Shown: positions 1 to 8,184, numbered from the stretch's first letter. The stretch is 64,000 bases of DNA from Pseudomonas khavaziana (GCF_019145205.1 NZ_JAHSTT010000011.1:1-64000); one strand, 5' to 3'. Translations and numbers: made by a program. Notes: generated by a model not told the origin, from the sequence alone.

Positions 1-14
1 GCCCCCTCCCACAT
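1..14. repeat. Right arm of a family A REP element, cut by the window edge
   Basis: The first 14 bases match the right arm (CCCCCTCCCACAT) of the family A REPIN seen complete at 1814-1904. The rest lies outside the window. Confidence 0.7.
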
Positions 15-32
15 TTTGATCACTACAAGGTG

Positions 33-956
33 TTAGATGGCACTGAATCTTTGGCCTAACTGCTGCTCGACAAACTGCTCAATGATGAAATCCACAAACG
101 CCCGGGTCTTGCCGGGCAACAGTTTGTGTTCGGCGTAGTAGATGGAAATATTGCCGTCGTTCACATACCAATCCGGCAACACCCGCAGCAACTTGCCACT
201 TGTCAGCCAGGGTACGGCAAACGGCATGCTCACCAGTGCAACGCCCAGTCCCTGGTGGGCGGCGATGCAGGCGGCTTGGGAGTCGCTCATGGTCATGCGC
301 GGCTTGAGGTTCAACGGGCCGAGCTCGCCATTGCGATGAGTCAGTTGCCAGGAGCGCACACGACCGGTTTGCGGTGAGCGAATCAGGATGCCGTCGCAGC
401 GCTCCAAGTCCTCGGGCTGTAACACCGCCGGCCGTGCTGCCAGGTAATCGGGGGATGCCACCAACACCCGATGCGCTGGCGCCAGTTTGCGCGCCACCAC
501 GCCCAGGGGAAGCTCGAACCCGCCGCCAAGTGCCGCGTCGAAGCCTTGGCCAATCAGGTCGACCTGGCGATTGTCGAAATGCCAGTCCGGAATGATATCG
601 GGATAACGTTTCAGGAATTCACCCAGCAGCGGCACGATATACAAGCAGCCGACTACCGTGCCCATACTGACCTTGAGCGTGCCCACCGGCCGCCCTTCGG
701 CGCTGGCCAGGTTGGCTACGGCATTCTGGATGGTGGTGAGGCTGGAGCTGACCTCGTCCAGGAACAGCTTGCCGGCTTCGGTCAGGGCGAGACGTCGGGT
801 ACTGCGTTGGAACAACCGCACGCCCAGGCGCGCTTCCAGTTTGGCAACGCTTTTACCCACCGCTGCCGGGGTCAGGCTCAGGTGCCGGGCGGCCTCGGCA
901 AAACTGCCGCCCTCGGCGCTGCGTACAAAGCATTCGATACTGCCAAAGCTCTCCAT
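33..956 (-). CDS. LysR family transcriptional regulator
   Basis: The product is a 307-residue LysR-type DNA-binding regulator of the usual family length. Residues about 1-60 form the winged helix-turn-helix, with the recognition segment AARHLSLTPAAVGKSVAKLE near residues 22-41. The remainder (about 90-295) is the periplasmic-binding-like effector domain. The gene is divergent from the SDR oxidoreductase at 1063 with 106 bp between the starts, the classic layout for a LysR protein controlling its neighbour. The effector cannot be read from sequence. The family is certain; control of the SDR gene is inferred from layout. Confidence 0.93.
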   Translation of the reverse strand: MESFGSIECFVRSAEGGSFAEAARHLSLTPAAVGKSVAKLEARLGVRLFQRSTRRLALTEAGKLFLDEVSSSLTTIQNAVANLASAEGRPVGTLKVSMGTVVGCLYIVPLLGEFLKRYPDIIPDWHFDNRQVDLIGQGFDAALGGGFELPLGVVARKLAPAHRVLVASPDYLAARPAVLQPEDLERCDGILIRSPQTGRVRSWQLTHRNGELGPLNLKPRMTMSDSQAACIAAHQGLGVALVSMPFAVPWLTSGKLLRVLPDWYVNDGNISIYYAEHKLLPGKTRAFVDFIIEQFVEQQLGQRFSAI

Positions 957-986
957 ATCGCCCCACTCTAAACTTTTGGTTTACAC

Positions 987-1007
987 AGACTATAGCAATC
1001 GCGGTCT
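987..1007. promoter_or_regulatory. Possible LysR box between the divergent LysR and SDR genes
   Basis: An inverted repeat AGAC-N13-GTCT lies in the 106-bp divergent spacer and is the only dyad I see there. Its size and position suit a LysR-type operator, but the arms are only 4 bp, so the call is weak. Confidence 0.25.
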
Positions 1008-1062
1008 ACCGGCTTGGATGGGTGAGGTCGATACTCGGCCCATCAACTACTCGGAGATCGAC

Positions 1063-1809
1063 ATGACCACACAAAACCTCGTCGGCAAAGTCGCCCTGAT
1101 CCAAGGCGGTTCCCGCGGCATCGGCGCCGCCATTGTCAAGCGCCTCGCCGCCCAGGGGGCAGCGGTTGCCTTTACCTACGTCAGCTCGGCCGCCAAGGCT
1201 GAAACACTGCAGAACGAGGTGATCAGCGCAGGGGGTCAGGCTCTGGCGATTCACGCCGACAGCGCCGATGCCACGGCGATTCGCGCTGCGGTCAACGCCA
1301 CGGTCGAGGCGTTTGGACGCCTGGATATCCTGGTGAATAACGCTGGCGTGCTGGCCATCGCGCCGCTGGAAGAATTCAAGCTGGAAGACTTCGACCAGAC
1401 CTTGGCGATCAATGTGCGCAGCGTATTTATCGCCACCCAGGAAGCGGCCAAGCATATGGGCGAAGGTGGCCGGGTGATCAATATCGGCAGCACCAACGCC
1501 GAACGCATGCCCTTTGGCGGTGGCGGGCCCTACGCCATGAGCAAGGCGGCGCTGGTGGGGTTGACCAAGGGATTGGCGCGGGACCTGGGGCCACGGGGCA
1601 TCACCATCAACAACGTGCAGCCTGGGCCGGTGGACACCGACATGAACCCGGCGAACAGTGATTTTGCCGAAAGCCTGATCGGGTTGATGGCGGTAGGTCG
1701 GTATGGGCATGTGGAGGAGATTGCCAGTTTTGTGGCCTATCTGGCAGGGCCGGAAGCCGGGTACATCACCGGTGCCAGCCTGACCATCGATGGTGGCTTC
1801 AGCACATAA
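1063..1809 (+). CDS. SDR family NAD(P)-dependent oxidoreductase
   Basis: This is a classical short-chain dehydrogenase/reductase of 248 residues. The cofactor loop GGSRGIG is at residues 15-21, NNAG is near residue 88, and the catalytic Tyr and Lys are in YAMSK near residue 155. The C-terminus has the typical TGASLTIDGGF ending. I chose the ATG at 1063 because the cofactor loop then sits about 15 residues in and a GGAG motif lies just upstream; the open frame runs much further 5' but that part is antisense to the LysR gene. Substrate unknown; it probably reduces or oxidises a ketone/alcohol under control of the divergent LysR regulator. Confidence 0.92.
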   Translation: MTTQNLVGKVALIQGGSRGIGAAIVKRLAAQGAAVAFTYVSSAAKAETLQNEVISAGGQALAIHADSADATAIRAAVNATVEAFGRLDILVNNAGVLAIAPLEEFKLEDFDQTLAINVRSVFIATQEAAKHMGEGGRVINIGSTNAERMPFGGGGPYAMSKAALVGLTKGLARDLGPRGITINNVQPGPVDTDMNPANSDFAESLIGLMAVGRYGHVEEIASFVAYLAGPEAGYITGASLTIDGGFST

Positions 1810-1813
1810 CCCA

Positions 1814-1904
1814 ATGTGGGAGGGGGCTTGCTCCCGATAGCGGTGGGTCAGATACAGATCAGCTGACTGACACACTGCCATCGGGAGCAAGCCCCCTCCC
1901 ACAT
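1814..1904. repeat. Family A REPIN (two inverted REP sequences)
   Basis: An inverted pair of REP units: the left arm ATGTGGGAGGGGGCTTGC and the right arm GCAAGCCCCCTCCCACAT, with a non-conserved middle of about 35 bp. It fills the gap between two convergent genes and could act as a bidirectional terminator. Such elements are moved by RAYT transposases encoded elsewhere. Confidence 0.9.
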
Positions 1905-1920
1905 TTTGCCCTATGTTGAA

Positions 1921-2610
1921 TCAGGCCATGGGTGGCAAGCCATAGGCCGCCAAATCGAAATCCGCGAGCTTGCGGATGATCTGGTCAGCATGCTGGTACT
2001 TGCTGTCCGCCATCGCCTCATCGGGCACAGCAATGGCAGTCATATGGGCGGCCTTCGCGGCGGTCACGCCGAACGGCGAGTCTTCGAACACCAGACAATC
2101 CTCTGGCGCCACACCCAGACGGCGCGCGGCAGTCAGGAAGATATCCGGCGCAGGCTTCGCAGCGCCCACCTCCGGATCGTCCGCAGTAACGATAGTGTCG
2201 AACAGGCCAAACCATTCACGGTGCAGGGTGGTCTTGTGGCCAAACGAATTACGCGATGAACTGGTGCCCACGGCAATCGGAATATTGTGCGCCTTCAAGT
2301 GCCGCACCAACGCCTCGGCGCCGGGCATGCCCAGGGCTTTGGGAAAGCGCTCGCTCATCAGCGGTTCGCGTATTTCCAGAAACTCGGCGGGTGTGATCGG
2401 CAAGTCCAGCGCCTTGACCACGTAATCGGCCAGGTCCTGGGCACCACGCCCAATGATGTGCTGCTTGATCCCCCAGTCATAGGTACGGCCGTAGCGCTCG
2501 GCAATGATCTGCGTGACTTCGGTGTAGATGCCTTCGGTATCCAGCAACAACCCATCCATATCGAAAATTACGGCCTTGATTGGACCGACTGCTGTACGCG
2601 GTGCATTCAT
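1921..2610 (-). CDS. HAD family hydrolase, sugar- or nucleotide-phosphatase type
   Basis: A 229-residue HAD-superfamily phosphatase with a helical C1-type cap. Motif I is FDMDGLLLDT (nucleophile and acid/base Asp near residues 17 and 19), motif II is the Ser in GTSSSR near residue 115, and motifs III/IV are the Lys in AAKPAPDIF and the acidic FEDSPFG. The architecture matches beta-phosphoglucomutase/pseudouridine-5'-phosphatase-like enzymes, including the early SRNSF loop. The ATG at 2610 is preferred over a GTG one codon upstream. Substrate cannot be fixed from sequence. The gene is convergent with the SDR gene across a REPIN. Confidence 0.9.
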   Translation of the reverse strand: MNAPRTAVGPIKAVIFDMDGLLLDTEGIYTEVTQIIAERYGRTYDWGIKQHIIGRGAQDLADYVVKALDLPITPAEFLEIREPLMSERFPKALGMPGAEALVRHLKAHNIPIAVGTSSSRNSFGHKTTLHREWFGLFDTIVTADDPEVGAAKPAPDIFLTAARRLGVAPEDCLVFEDSPFGVTAAKAAHMTAIAVPDEAMADSKYQHADQIIRKLADFDLAAYGLPPMA

Positions 2611-2717
2611 CACAACAAAACCCTGGGGTAAGACTAAAAGGATTCAGCACAATAACGGCCACGCTTGCCAGCGAGCAACCCTTTAAACAGTCCACCCCTC
2701 CTTTCGAAGTACCCACA

Positions 2718-3083
2718 ATGTTCTACCGACTAGCCGCCGACGGCCTCGTGCTGTTTCACCTGAGCTTTATCCTGTTCGTGCTGTTCGGCGGCCTGCTCAC
2801 CCTGAAGTGGCCCCGGGTAATGTGGCTGCACCTGCCCGCCGTTGCCTGGGGCATCGCGGTGGAAGTGCTGCACCTGCCCTGCCCGCTCACGCGTTGGGAA
2901 AACCTGTTGCGCCACCTGGCCGGGCAAGACGGTTATGGCGGCGGGTTTATCGAACACTACATACTGACGCTGATCTACCCGGCTGGCCTGACCGCGAATA
3001 TTCAGCTGGCGCTGGGAGCCGTGGTGGTGTTGGTTAACCTGGCGGTGTACGGGCGGGTTATCCGACGTTACGTACAGGCTTGA
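2718..3083 (+). CDS. DUF2784 family membrane protein
   Basis: A 121-residue integral membrane protein. Hydrophobic segments lie near residues 7-27, 35-55 and 95-115, and a conserved WxxLPAVAWGIAVE / PCPLTRWEN block sits between them, which I recognise as DUF2784. The start is the ATG at 2718, immediately followed by the first membrane helix. No enzymatic function is known. It precedes the DUF4337 gene on the same strand by 54 bp, and the two may be co-transcribed. Confidence 0.85.
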   Translation: MFYRLAADGLVLFHLSFILFVLFGGLLTLKWPRVMWLHLPAVAWGIAVEVLHLPCPLTRWENLLRHLAGQDGYGGGFIEHYILTLIYPAGLTANIQLALGAVVVLVNLAVYGRVIRRYVQA

Positions 3084-3137
3084 GACAGCTGCGCTGGTGA
3101 AGAATCAGCCCTCCTCAATCCGTTCGCAGACGCCGCC

Positions 3138-3716
3138 ATGTCCGAAGCCTTCGAAGTCCCCAGCCCCCACGAAAAACACCTAGAACACACCACCGAACAT
3201 GCCCACGGTCGCGGCGACACCTTCGCCAGCCGCATCGCCGTGATGACCGCCATCATGGCCACCGTCGGCGCCATGCTCAGCTACCAGGCGGGCTCCAGCG
3301 AAAGCACAGCTGCGATGGACAAGAACAACGCCGCCATCATCAAGACCGAAGCCGCCAACCAATGGAACTACTACCAAGCCAAATCCAGCCGCCAGAACCT
3401 GGCGGAGCTGGCCACCCATATTCCCGGCGTGGATGCGGCGCACTACACGGATGAGATCGAGCGCTACAAAAAGCAGAAGGAAGACGTGCGCAAGCAAGCC
3501 GAGAAGCTGGAGGCTACCTCACGGCAATGGGATCAGAAATCCGAGCAGGCACTGCACCAGCACCATCGCTGGGCCCAGGCGATGACAGCGATTCAGATCG
3601 CGATTTCGTTGGCGGCGATCACCTTGCTCACCCGTAAGGAGTGGCTCAAACGCATGTCGTATACGGCCGGCGCAGTGGCTGTGGTGCTGGGCAGCCTGGC
3701 ATCGCTGCATCTCTGA
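3138..3716 (+). CDS. DUF4337 domain-containing membrane protein
   Basis: A 192-residue protein with a His-rich acidic N-terminus, a membrane segment near residues 32-50, a long central helical and probably coiled-coil region (about 60-145), and two C-terminal membrane helices near residues 148-165 and 172-190. The NQWNYYQAKS segment at about residue 75 is typical of DUF4337. The function is unknown; the layout suggests an inner-membrane protein with a periplasmic or cytoplasmic coil. Confidence 0.87.
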   Translation: MSEAFEVPSPHEKHLEHTTEHAHGRGDTFASRIAVMTAIMATVGAMLSYQAGSSESTAAMDKNNAAIIKTEAANQWNYYQAKSSRQNLAELATHIPGVDAAHYTDEIERYKKQKEDVRKQAEKLEATSRQWDQKSEQALHQHHRWAQAMTAIQIAISLAAITLLTRKEWLKRMSYTAGAVAVVLGSLASLHL

Positions 3717-3729
3717 CCCAACGCGGGCA

Positions 3730-3757
3730 AATGTGGGAGGGAACTTGCTCCCGATGG
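3730..3757. repeat. Solitary, degenerate family A REP half-element
   Basis: ATGTGGGAGGGAACTTGCTCCCGAT resembles the left arm of the family A REPIN with two changed bases. There is no matching right arm in the following 90 bp, so it is a single REP or a decayed REPIN. Confidence 0.7.
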
Positions 3758-3878
3758 CGGCCTGACAGTCGCCACCTACACATGAAACCTTGGCCGATTG
3801 ATTTCAATCTGCCTGCTGAGCGCTTAGAGTGTCGCCCCTCGAGAATTGAGTCTCGAGATTGAGTCCATGGAGTTACAA

Positions 3879-4214
3879 GTGAAATACGTCAGTAAAGTAG
3901 TTGCAGCAGCCGTTCTCGGTTTCACCCTGGCAGGTTGCACCGGCACCGCCATGAAAACCCAGCAATACGACGCCAGCCAATACACCGTCCTCGGCCACAG
4001 CGAAGCCAGCGCCACCGGCATCATGCTGCTGGGCGTTATCCCGATCGGCCAGAACAACCGTTTCGTACGCGCCCAGGATGCAGCCATCAAAGCCAAGGGC
4101 GGCGATGCGCTGATCAACACCCAAGTGCAGGAAAAGTGGTTCTGGGCCTGGGTACTGAACGGCTACACCACCAAGATTTCCGGTGATGTGATCAAGTTGA
4201 AAACCGCGCAATAA
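3879..4214 (+). CDS. Small lipoprotein, putative
   Basis: A predicted lipoprotein of about 111 residues: a hydrophobic signal with the lipobox LAGC near residue 19, then a compact alpha/beta domain. I prefer the GTG at 3879, because GGAG at 3869-3872 is 6 bases upstream and the signal peptide then has normal length; an in-frame ATG at 3867 is the alternative. The segments GIMLLGVIPIGQNNRF and GGDALINTQVQEKWFW resemble small envelope lipoproteins that respond to stress, but I cannot assign a named family. A clear intrinsic terminator follows the stop codon directly. Confidence 0.82.
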   Translation: MKYVSKVVAAAVLGFTLAGCTGTAMKTQQYDASQYTVLGHSEASATGIMLLGVIPIGQNNRFVRAQDAAIKAKGGDALINTQVQEKWFWAWVLNGYTTKISGDVIKLKTAQ

Positions 4215-4220
4215 GTATGA

Positions 4221-4258
4221 AAAAGCCGCTTGATCTCGGTATGAGACAGCGGCTTTTT
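4221..4258 (+). terminator. Intrinsic terminator after the small lipoprotein gene
   Basis: AAAAGCCGCT pairs with AGCGGCTTTTT around a 17-base loop and ends in a T run, 6 bases after the stop codon at 4214. Confidence 0.88.
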
Positions 4259-4315
4259 AGCGCCAGTGATAAGCGGATGTGCTACGTCGAGAGCAGCCGA
4301 TTAAAGGAAGCAGTC

Positions 4316-4948
4316 ATGCGAATATTGTTTGTATCACTCTTCAGTTTTTTTATAACGGCGTGTTCAAGCAGTCCAGCAACGCTGTTTATAGACCAAGTCA
4401 AAAACAGCCAGACGCCTTTGGCTCTCACACCGGTGGAAGCCCTGCATATTTCGCAGGCAGTACCCATGCCTGTCGACCCCGGTTGGCGACCACCTCAATG
4501 GAAAATTACCGCCGCAGAACCTCGTATCCTGATCAATGGAACGCCCTCTAATTATCGAGTGTTCAGCACTACCCTGGTTAAAGATAAAGTCTTCCATATC
4601 AACGTTAACTCTTGGTGCGTCAACGCCTGCTTAGGATTCAGCAAATACGCTTTGAACCCGTATTTAATCCTCATGGATGCCCAGGGTAATGTGCAAGGCG
4701 AAGGCTTTGGCAAGGCGACCGGCATAGTCGGAGTCATCAACCAAGCCTTGACCGGTACAGTGAAAAACAGCGGTACTTATTACCTCATCGTCGCCGCAGA
4801 TAATCGGGCACCGGGAGAGACCATTGTTATCGACAACGTCCTGCTGATCGGCGCTGCAGCTAGCCCGATAACGCCTTTGCGTATTGGCATGAACAGTTAC
4901 CCATTTGGCTCAGTCGGACCGTTTCTGAGTACCGAAGAGTCGCCTTGA
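4316..4948 (+). CDS. Hypothetical lipoprotein
   Basis: A 210-residue predicted lipoprotein. The signal is short and Phe-rich (MRILFVSLFSFFITAC), with the lipobox Cys at residue 16. I chose the ATG at 4316 because AAAGGAAG lies just upstream and the start sits directly on the signal peptide. The mature part looks beta-rich and includes a Cys pair (WCVNAC) near residue 103. The gene is visibly more AT-rich than its neighbours, with long T runs near the start, which hints at later acquisition. I do not recognise the family. Confidence 0.7.
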   Translation: MRILFVSLFSFFITACSSSPATLFIDQVKNSQTPLALTPVEALHISQAVPMPVDPGWRPPQWKITAAEPRILINGTPSNYRVFSTTLVKDKVFHINVNSWCVNACLGFSKYALNPYLILMDAQGNVQGEGFGKATGIVGVINQALTGTVKNSGTYYLIVAADNRAPGETIVIDNVLLIGAAASPITPLRIGMNSYPFGSVGPFLSTEESP

Positions 4949-4961
4949 AGCGGTGACAGAT

Positions 4962-5040
4962 CTGCCTTCGAATCATCGGCGCGCCCCCTGAAGCCCATTG
5001 GGGTAGCTAACCCCAAACAGCACAGTGTGGGCGAAGGCAG
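4962..5040. other. Nested inverted repeats upstream of the broken DCC gene
   Basis: CTGCCTTCG at 4962-4970 pairs perfectly with CGAAGGCAG at 5032-5040. Inside them TTGGGGT (4998-5004) pairs with ACCCCAA (5010-5016). The structure sits in the 131-bp gap between the lipoprotein gene and the DCC pseudogene. It could be an untranslated-leader structure or an old insertion boundary. Confidence 0.5.
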
Positions 5041-5079
5041 GTATGATCAGACTAACCCGGCCCGACTGGACCCATACAC

Positions 5080-5533
5080 ATGCCTGCCTCCGACCCCCGC
5101 CCTCCCCCCGCGCCATTCCTCAAGCCCGGTGAAACCGTGGTGTTGTTCGACGGGGTGTGCAAGCTGTGTAGCGGTTGGGCAAGGTTTCTGATCCGCCACG
5201 ACCACCAACGGTGCTTGCGATTAGCCGCCGTGCAGTCACCCGAGGGCCAGGCGCTGCTGGCGTGGGCGGGGTTGCCACTGGAGCAGTTCGACAACCCTCG
5301 CAGTGATCCGCGATCGGCACTGTTGGGAGCGCTCGGAGGCGGTGTTGCAAATCATTGCGCAACTGCCTGCCCGCTGGTGCCCAGTGCTGCTCCTGCGCGG
5401 CATCCCGCGCTTTCTTCGGGATTGGGCTTACGACCGCGTCGCGCGCAATCGCTATTGGCTGTTCGGGAAATACGATACCTGCCTGTTGCCGAACGCGGAT
5501 CATGAACAGCGCTTTTTAAAGGATCAGCCATGA
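5080..5533 (+). pseudogene. DCC family thiol-disulfide oxidoreductase (DUF393), frameshifted
   Basis: The N-terminal part carries the family signature FDGVCKLCSGWARFLIRHD in one frame (from ATG 5080). The C-terminal part (RSEAVLQIIAQLP, FLRDWAYDRVARNRYWLFGKYD, CLLP, HEQRFL) continues in the next frame from about 5295 to 5533. Removing one A at 5293-5294 restores an uninterrupted reading, FDTLAVIRDRHCWERSEAV. The whole would be about 150 residues, the normal family length. The DCC Cys pair is intact, so this is either a recent frameshift or a sequencing error. The stop overlaps the next start (ATGA at 5530), showing that the two genes formed an operon. Confidence 0.85.
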
Positions 5534-5697
5534 ATCCCCTGTTGCGCATCAACTGGATCGCCCGGGGCGGCCTGGCTTTCATGTTTGCCTATCATGGGCT
5601 GGTGCCGAAGCTGCTGTGGCTAAGCCAGGGTGAGCGGGCAATGATCCAGGCGCACGGGATCGAGCAGGTGCAGTTGTTCGCCAATACCAAGCCCTGA
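5530..5697 (+). pseudogene. DoxX-like membrane protein, C-terminally truncated remnant
   Basis: The 55-codon frame begins at the ATG that overlaps the DCC stop and encodes NWIARGGLAFMFAYHGLVPK, which is the first membrane helix of the small DoxX-like proteins usually encoded after DCC proteins. That family normally has about 125-130 residues and four helices. Here the frame stops after one helix, and only 50 bp remain before the convergent gene at 5748, so the rest of the gene is gone. I treat it as a remnant; expression as a 55-residue single-helix protein cannot be excluded. Confidence 0.65.
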
Positions 5698-5747
5698 ACG
5701 GCACTTATTTCAGCCCGAGTGCCTCAAGTGCACGGCCAGCGCTGATG

Positions 5748-6245
5748 TCAGCCATACAGCAACAGCCCAATCAACTGCCATGGCGTCATCTTCGTAACCA
5801 TGATCAGCACGATCACAAACATCCCAGAGAAACCCAAAACGCCCATCCAGAACCATTGCCTATAGACGCCGCGGTATCCATCACCAAGCGCCCTGCCCGT
5901 CTCAACCGCACTGAGCGCCATCTGCTGCAAACGCTTCTGCAGCACCAGCACCGGCAGCCAAAGAGCCCCCACACACAGGAAGATGATCAGCGAAGTCAGC
6001 ACCCATTCGGTGGTCAACCCAAGTCCGGCAAGCTTGATCAACACAAAGCCGGTAATGATCTGAATGACGCCCGCCGGCGTAGTGATCCAGGTATCGAACT
6101 GCACCACCATCCGCGCCACATGGGCAATCACTTGCGGGTTGGCCGTACGGCTCGCGGCGATCAGATACAGATACGAGCCCATGCCGAAGCCAAACAGGAA
6201 AATCGCCGCGATGATGTGGATGTATTTCAGGCTCAGATAGAGCAT
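5748..6245 (-). CDS. DUF2269 family integral membrane protein
   Basis: A 165-residue protein with four hydrophobic segments near residues 6-27, 50-70, 82-102 and 135-155. The N-terminal KYIHIIAAIFLFG with an in-helix His and the following GMGSYLYL are typical of DUF2269. It lies 2 bp after the saccharopine-dehydrogenase-like gene on the same strand, so the pair is almost certainly co-transcribed. The role is unknown; the pairing suggests it helps a redox step at the membrane. Confidence 0.9.
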   Translation of the reverse strand: MLYLSLKYIHIIAAIFLFGFGMGSYLYLIAASRTANPQVIAHVARMVVQFDTWITTPAGVIQIITGFVLIKLAGLGLTTEWVLTSLIIFLCVGALWLPVLVLQKRLQQMALSAVETGRALGDGYRGVYRQWFWMGVLGFSGMFVIVLIMVTKMTPWQLIGLLLYG

Positions 6246-6247
6246 GG

Positions 6248-7375
6248 TCAGCCCTGCCCGTCAGAGAAATGCACGGCCAGGCTAAGGTTCGCCGGGTCGT
6301 TGATGGCGGCCATGTATTCGTCGACGGTGATTTCGCCAACGCACGGCCGCGCACCGGGTTCAGGCACATAGCCTTGGGCGACTTTGAGGGCCAGAGCAAC
6401 GGCGGCGCAGCTGGGGATTTCCGGGCCTTTATCATTCAGCGCCGTCAGTTGCACCGCCAGGGACAGCGGTTGCCCTTCTGCACCGAGGCCTTTCACGTCG
6501 ATGTACATCGCGCTTTTGCCATCGCCAAAGCGCTCGAACCAAGTACCCAGCCGATGAAGCCGCGCAGCCCAGGCAAGATGGTCACGCACGACGCCCCACC
6601 GCAGCGCCTGGGCCAGCAGATAGTTGGCGACACCGCCAAGCTTGAGCCCCGCACCAGCCTTGAAGCTCAGGGTGTGGGCACCATAGCGGCCAGCAAAGAT
6701 GTCCATATCGGGCACATCCACATTCGCCAACACCCGCGTGCCAAGCTCAGGCATTTTGCGCAGCGCCAGGTCCTGCCAGCCCAGCACTTCATGCACCTGG
6801 CCATGCCTGAGCTGCTTGATTGGTTTGCCCGCGTAAGCCAGCACACCTTCGACGGTGGACAGGCCCGGCATCTTGGCCGAGGAGGAAATACCGTGCTCGA
6901 TCGAGTCGATACGGGTGAAGCGATAGCGATACTGATCGATGATGGCGGACGACAGCGTCGGCACGGAGCTGCACCCGCTAAGGATCGCCACGCCTGCCTG
7001 CCGTGCTTGTGCATCCAGCACGCTCACGCCGTTGACGAAGGTGCGGCAGTCGGACAAGTCGCAGTAGTTCACTCCAGCGTCGATGCAACTCTGGGCGACA
7101 GCATAGGACTGCCCCTGGAACGGGCCGCCGGTGTGGATCACCCACTTGATGTTCATCGAACGCAAAACGGAGGCGAACCCGGCTCCCATGGCATCGCCGC
7201 ACCAGCCTTCGCAGAGGGTGCCCGATTGGTTTTTCAGCTCATCCAACTTGCGCTGCAGCTTGTGTGGGTCGCGGCCAGAGATCACCACCTCAATACCCGG
7301 CGCCAATACTAGATGACGACAAACGATACTGCCGAAATTGCCGTAGCCACCAACTACCATCACCCTGAGAGTCAT
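6248..7375 (-). CDS. Saccharopine dehydrogenase NADP-binding domain protein
   Basis: A 375-residue oxidoreductase-like protein with a Rossmann loop VVGGYGNFGS near residues 6-15 and the saccharopine-dehydrogenase fold after it (YCDLSDCRTFVNG, LSGCSSVPTLSSAI). I use the ATG at 7375 because AGGGAAG sits 7 bases upstream; an ATG nine codons earlier has no ribosome site and would put a nine-residue tail before the first strand. It probably binds NADP; the substrate is unknown and lysine biosynthesis is not implied. It forms an operon with the DUF2269 protein. Confidence 0.88.
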   Translation of the reverse strand: MTLRVMVVGGYGNFGSIVCRHLVLAPGIEVVISGRDPHKLQRKLDELKNQSGTLCEGWCGDAMGAGFASVLRSMNIKWVIHTGGPFQGQSYAVAQSCIDAGVNYCDLSDCRTFVNGVSVLDAQARQAGVAILSGCSSVPTLSSAIIDQYRYRFTRIDSIEHGISSSAKMPGLSTVEGVLAYAGKPIKQLRHGQVHEVLGWQDLALRKMPELGTRVLANVDVPDMDIFAGRYGAHTLSFKAGAGLKLGGVANYLLAQALRWGVVRDHLAWAARLHRLGTWFERFGDGKSAMYIDVKGLGAEGQPLSLAVQLTALNDKGPEIPSCAAVALALKVAQGYVPEPGARPCVGEITVDEYMAAINDPANLSLAVHFSDGQG

Positions 7376-7662
7376 TCCATTCTTCCCTAAACAATCGATC
7401 ATGCGCTGAGCCTGAGGAAAACTGGCGGCTGAGTCGGCTAAAGATACCCGATTTGTTCAGCTGCTTGAGCCTGGATCAACTGGGAGCCTCGAGGAAACGG
7501 CTACGGTTGTGAGTCAATGCAACGGGTCATGATCACACCACCCGTCGCCAGAGTAGGTTCGAGCTACATTTGCGCCTTCAATCGCACAGGGGTTGGTGGC
7601 TTTGGGCAACGTCCTACACATTACTCAGAAGCGACAGGCTGCCGTTTTAAAACCTCAATGCC

Positions 7663-7907
7663 TATAGTCTTCTGGTCGCCCATATGGCGACCGGGTTTGG
7701 CGACTCGACTATAAGATGGCAAAAGCCTCCCGGCTGATTTGCGGGATGCCCCTGCACGCAATAAGCTGCTCAATGGTAGCTGTGCGTGGGAGACCCTCGG
7801 GTCTGCCGGTCTTTGTCCGTTCTTATGCCGGTTCGCCAACCTGCGTACAGTTGCCACCTTTTGTTTGGCGACAAATAGGTGGCTTCTCCCCCTCCAAGCG
7901 AACGGAC
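7663..7907 (+). ncRNA. Candidate structured leader RNA (multi-helix) upstream of the DUF3077-like gene
   Basis: The region shows many perfect dyads packed in 245 bases. TATAGTC 7663-7669 pairs with GACTATA 7707-7713 and encloses GGTCGCC 7674-7680 with GGCGACC 7686-7692. CACGCA 7755-7760 plus AGCT 7764-7767 pair with AGCT 7778-7781 plus TGCGTG 7783-7788. AGACCC 7791-7796 pairs with GGGTCT 7799-7804. GTCCGTTC 7815-7822 pairs with GAACGGAC 7900-7907 and encloses GCCACCTTTTGT 7853-7864 with ACAAA-T-AGGTGGC 7871-7883. It ends 7 bases before the ATG at 7915. Candidate cis-regulatory RNA; I cannot name a family. Nothing else is visible between 7403 and 7662. Confidence 0.6.
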
Positions 7908-7914
7908 TTTACGC

Positions 7915-8184
7915 ATGAACCAATACATAGCACTTACCAGCAACGACAGCGCCACACCTGCCCTTTTTGTCGATACCACCGTGCCATTGGAAATACTCCT
8001 CGACGCCGCGACCTATCGACTTCGTGCCGTTACACAAGTCCTTGAGAACCTTGCTCTACGTAGTGAAATCAGTAGTGACGCGGTTGTACTCAGTGATTTT
8101 GCGTTGCTTTGTTCAATCCCTTTGCGCGACGGCTGCGATTTGCTGGACGTCATAGGAAGGCGAATGGATATGCCAAGCGCGTGA
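7915..8184 (+). CDS. Small DUF3077-like protein
   Basis: An 89-residue protein. The segment ALFVDTTVPLEILLDAATYR (about residues 16-35) and the helical second half resemble the DUF3077 family, a small protein family common in Pseudomonas and present in several copies per genome. The start is the ATG at 7915; no good ribosome site is visible, and the strong hairpin just upstream may control access. The C-terminus (DGCDLLDVIGRRMDM) departs from the usual family ending. Function unknown. A perfect bidirectional terminator follows at 8221. Confidence 0.65.
   Translation: MNQYIALTSNDSATPALFVDTTVPLEILLDAATYRLRAVTQVLENLALRSEISSDAVVLSDFALLCSIPLRDGCDLLDVIGRRMDMPSA

Noticed and set aside
7621..7857. 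78-codon minus-strand frame over the structured leader
   Set aside because: Its only content is the reverse of the paired leader; no ribosome site and no recognisable domain, so it is a shadow of the RNA structure.
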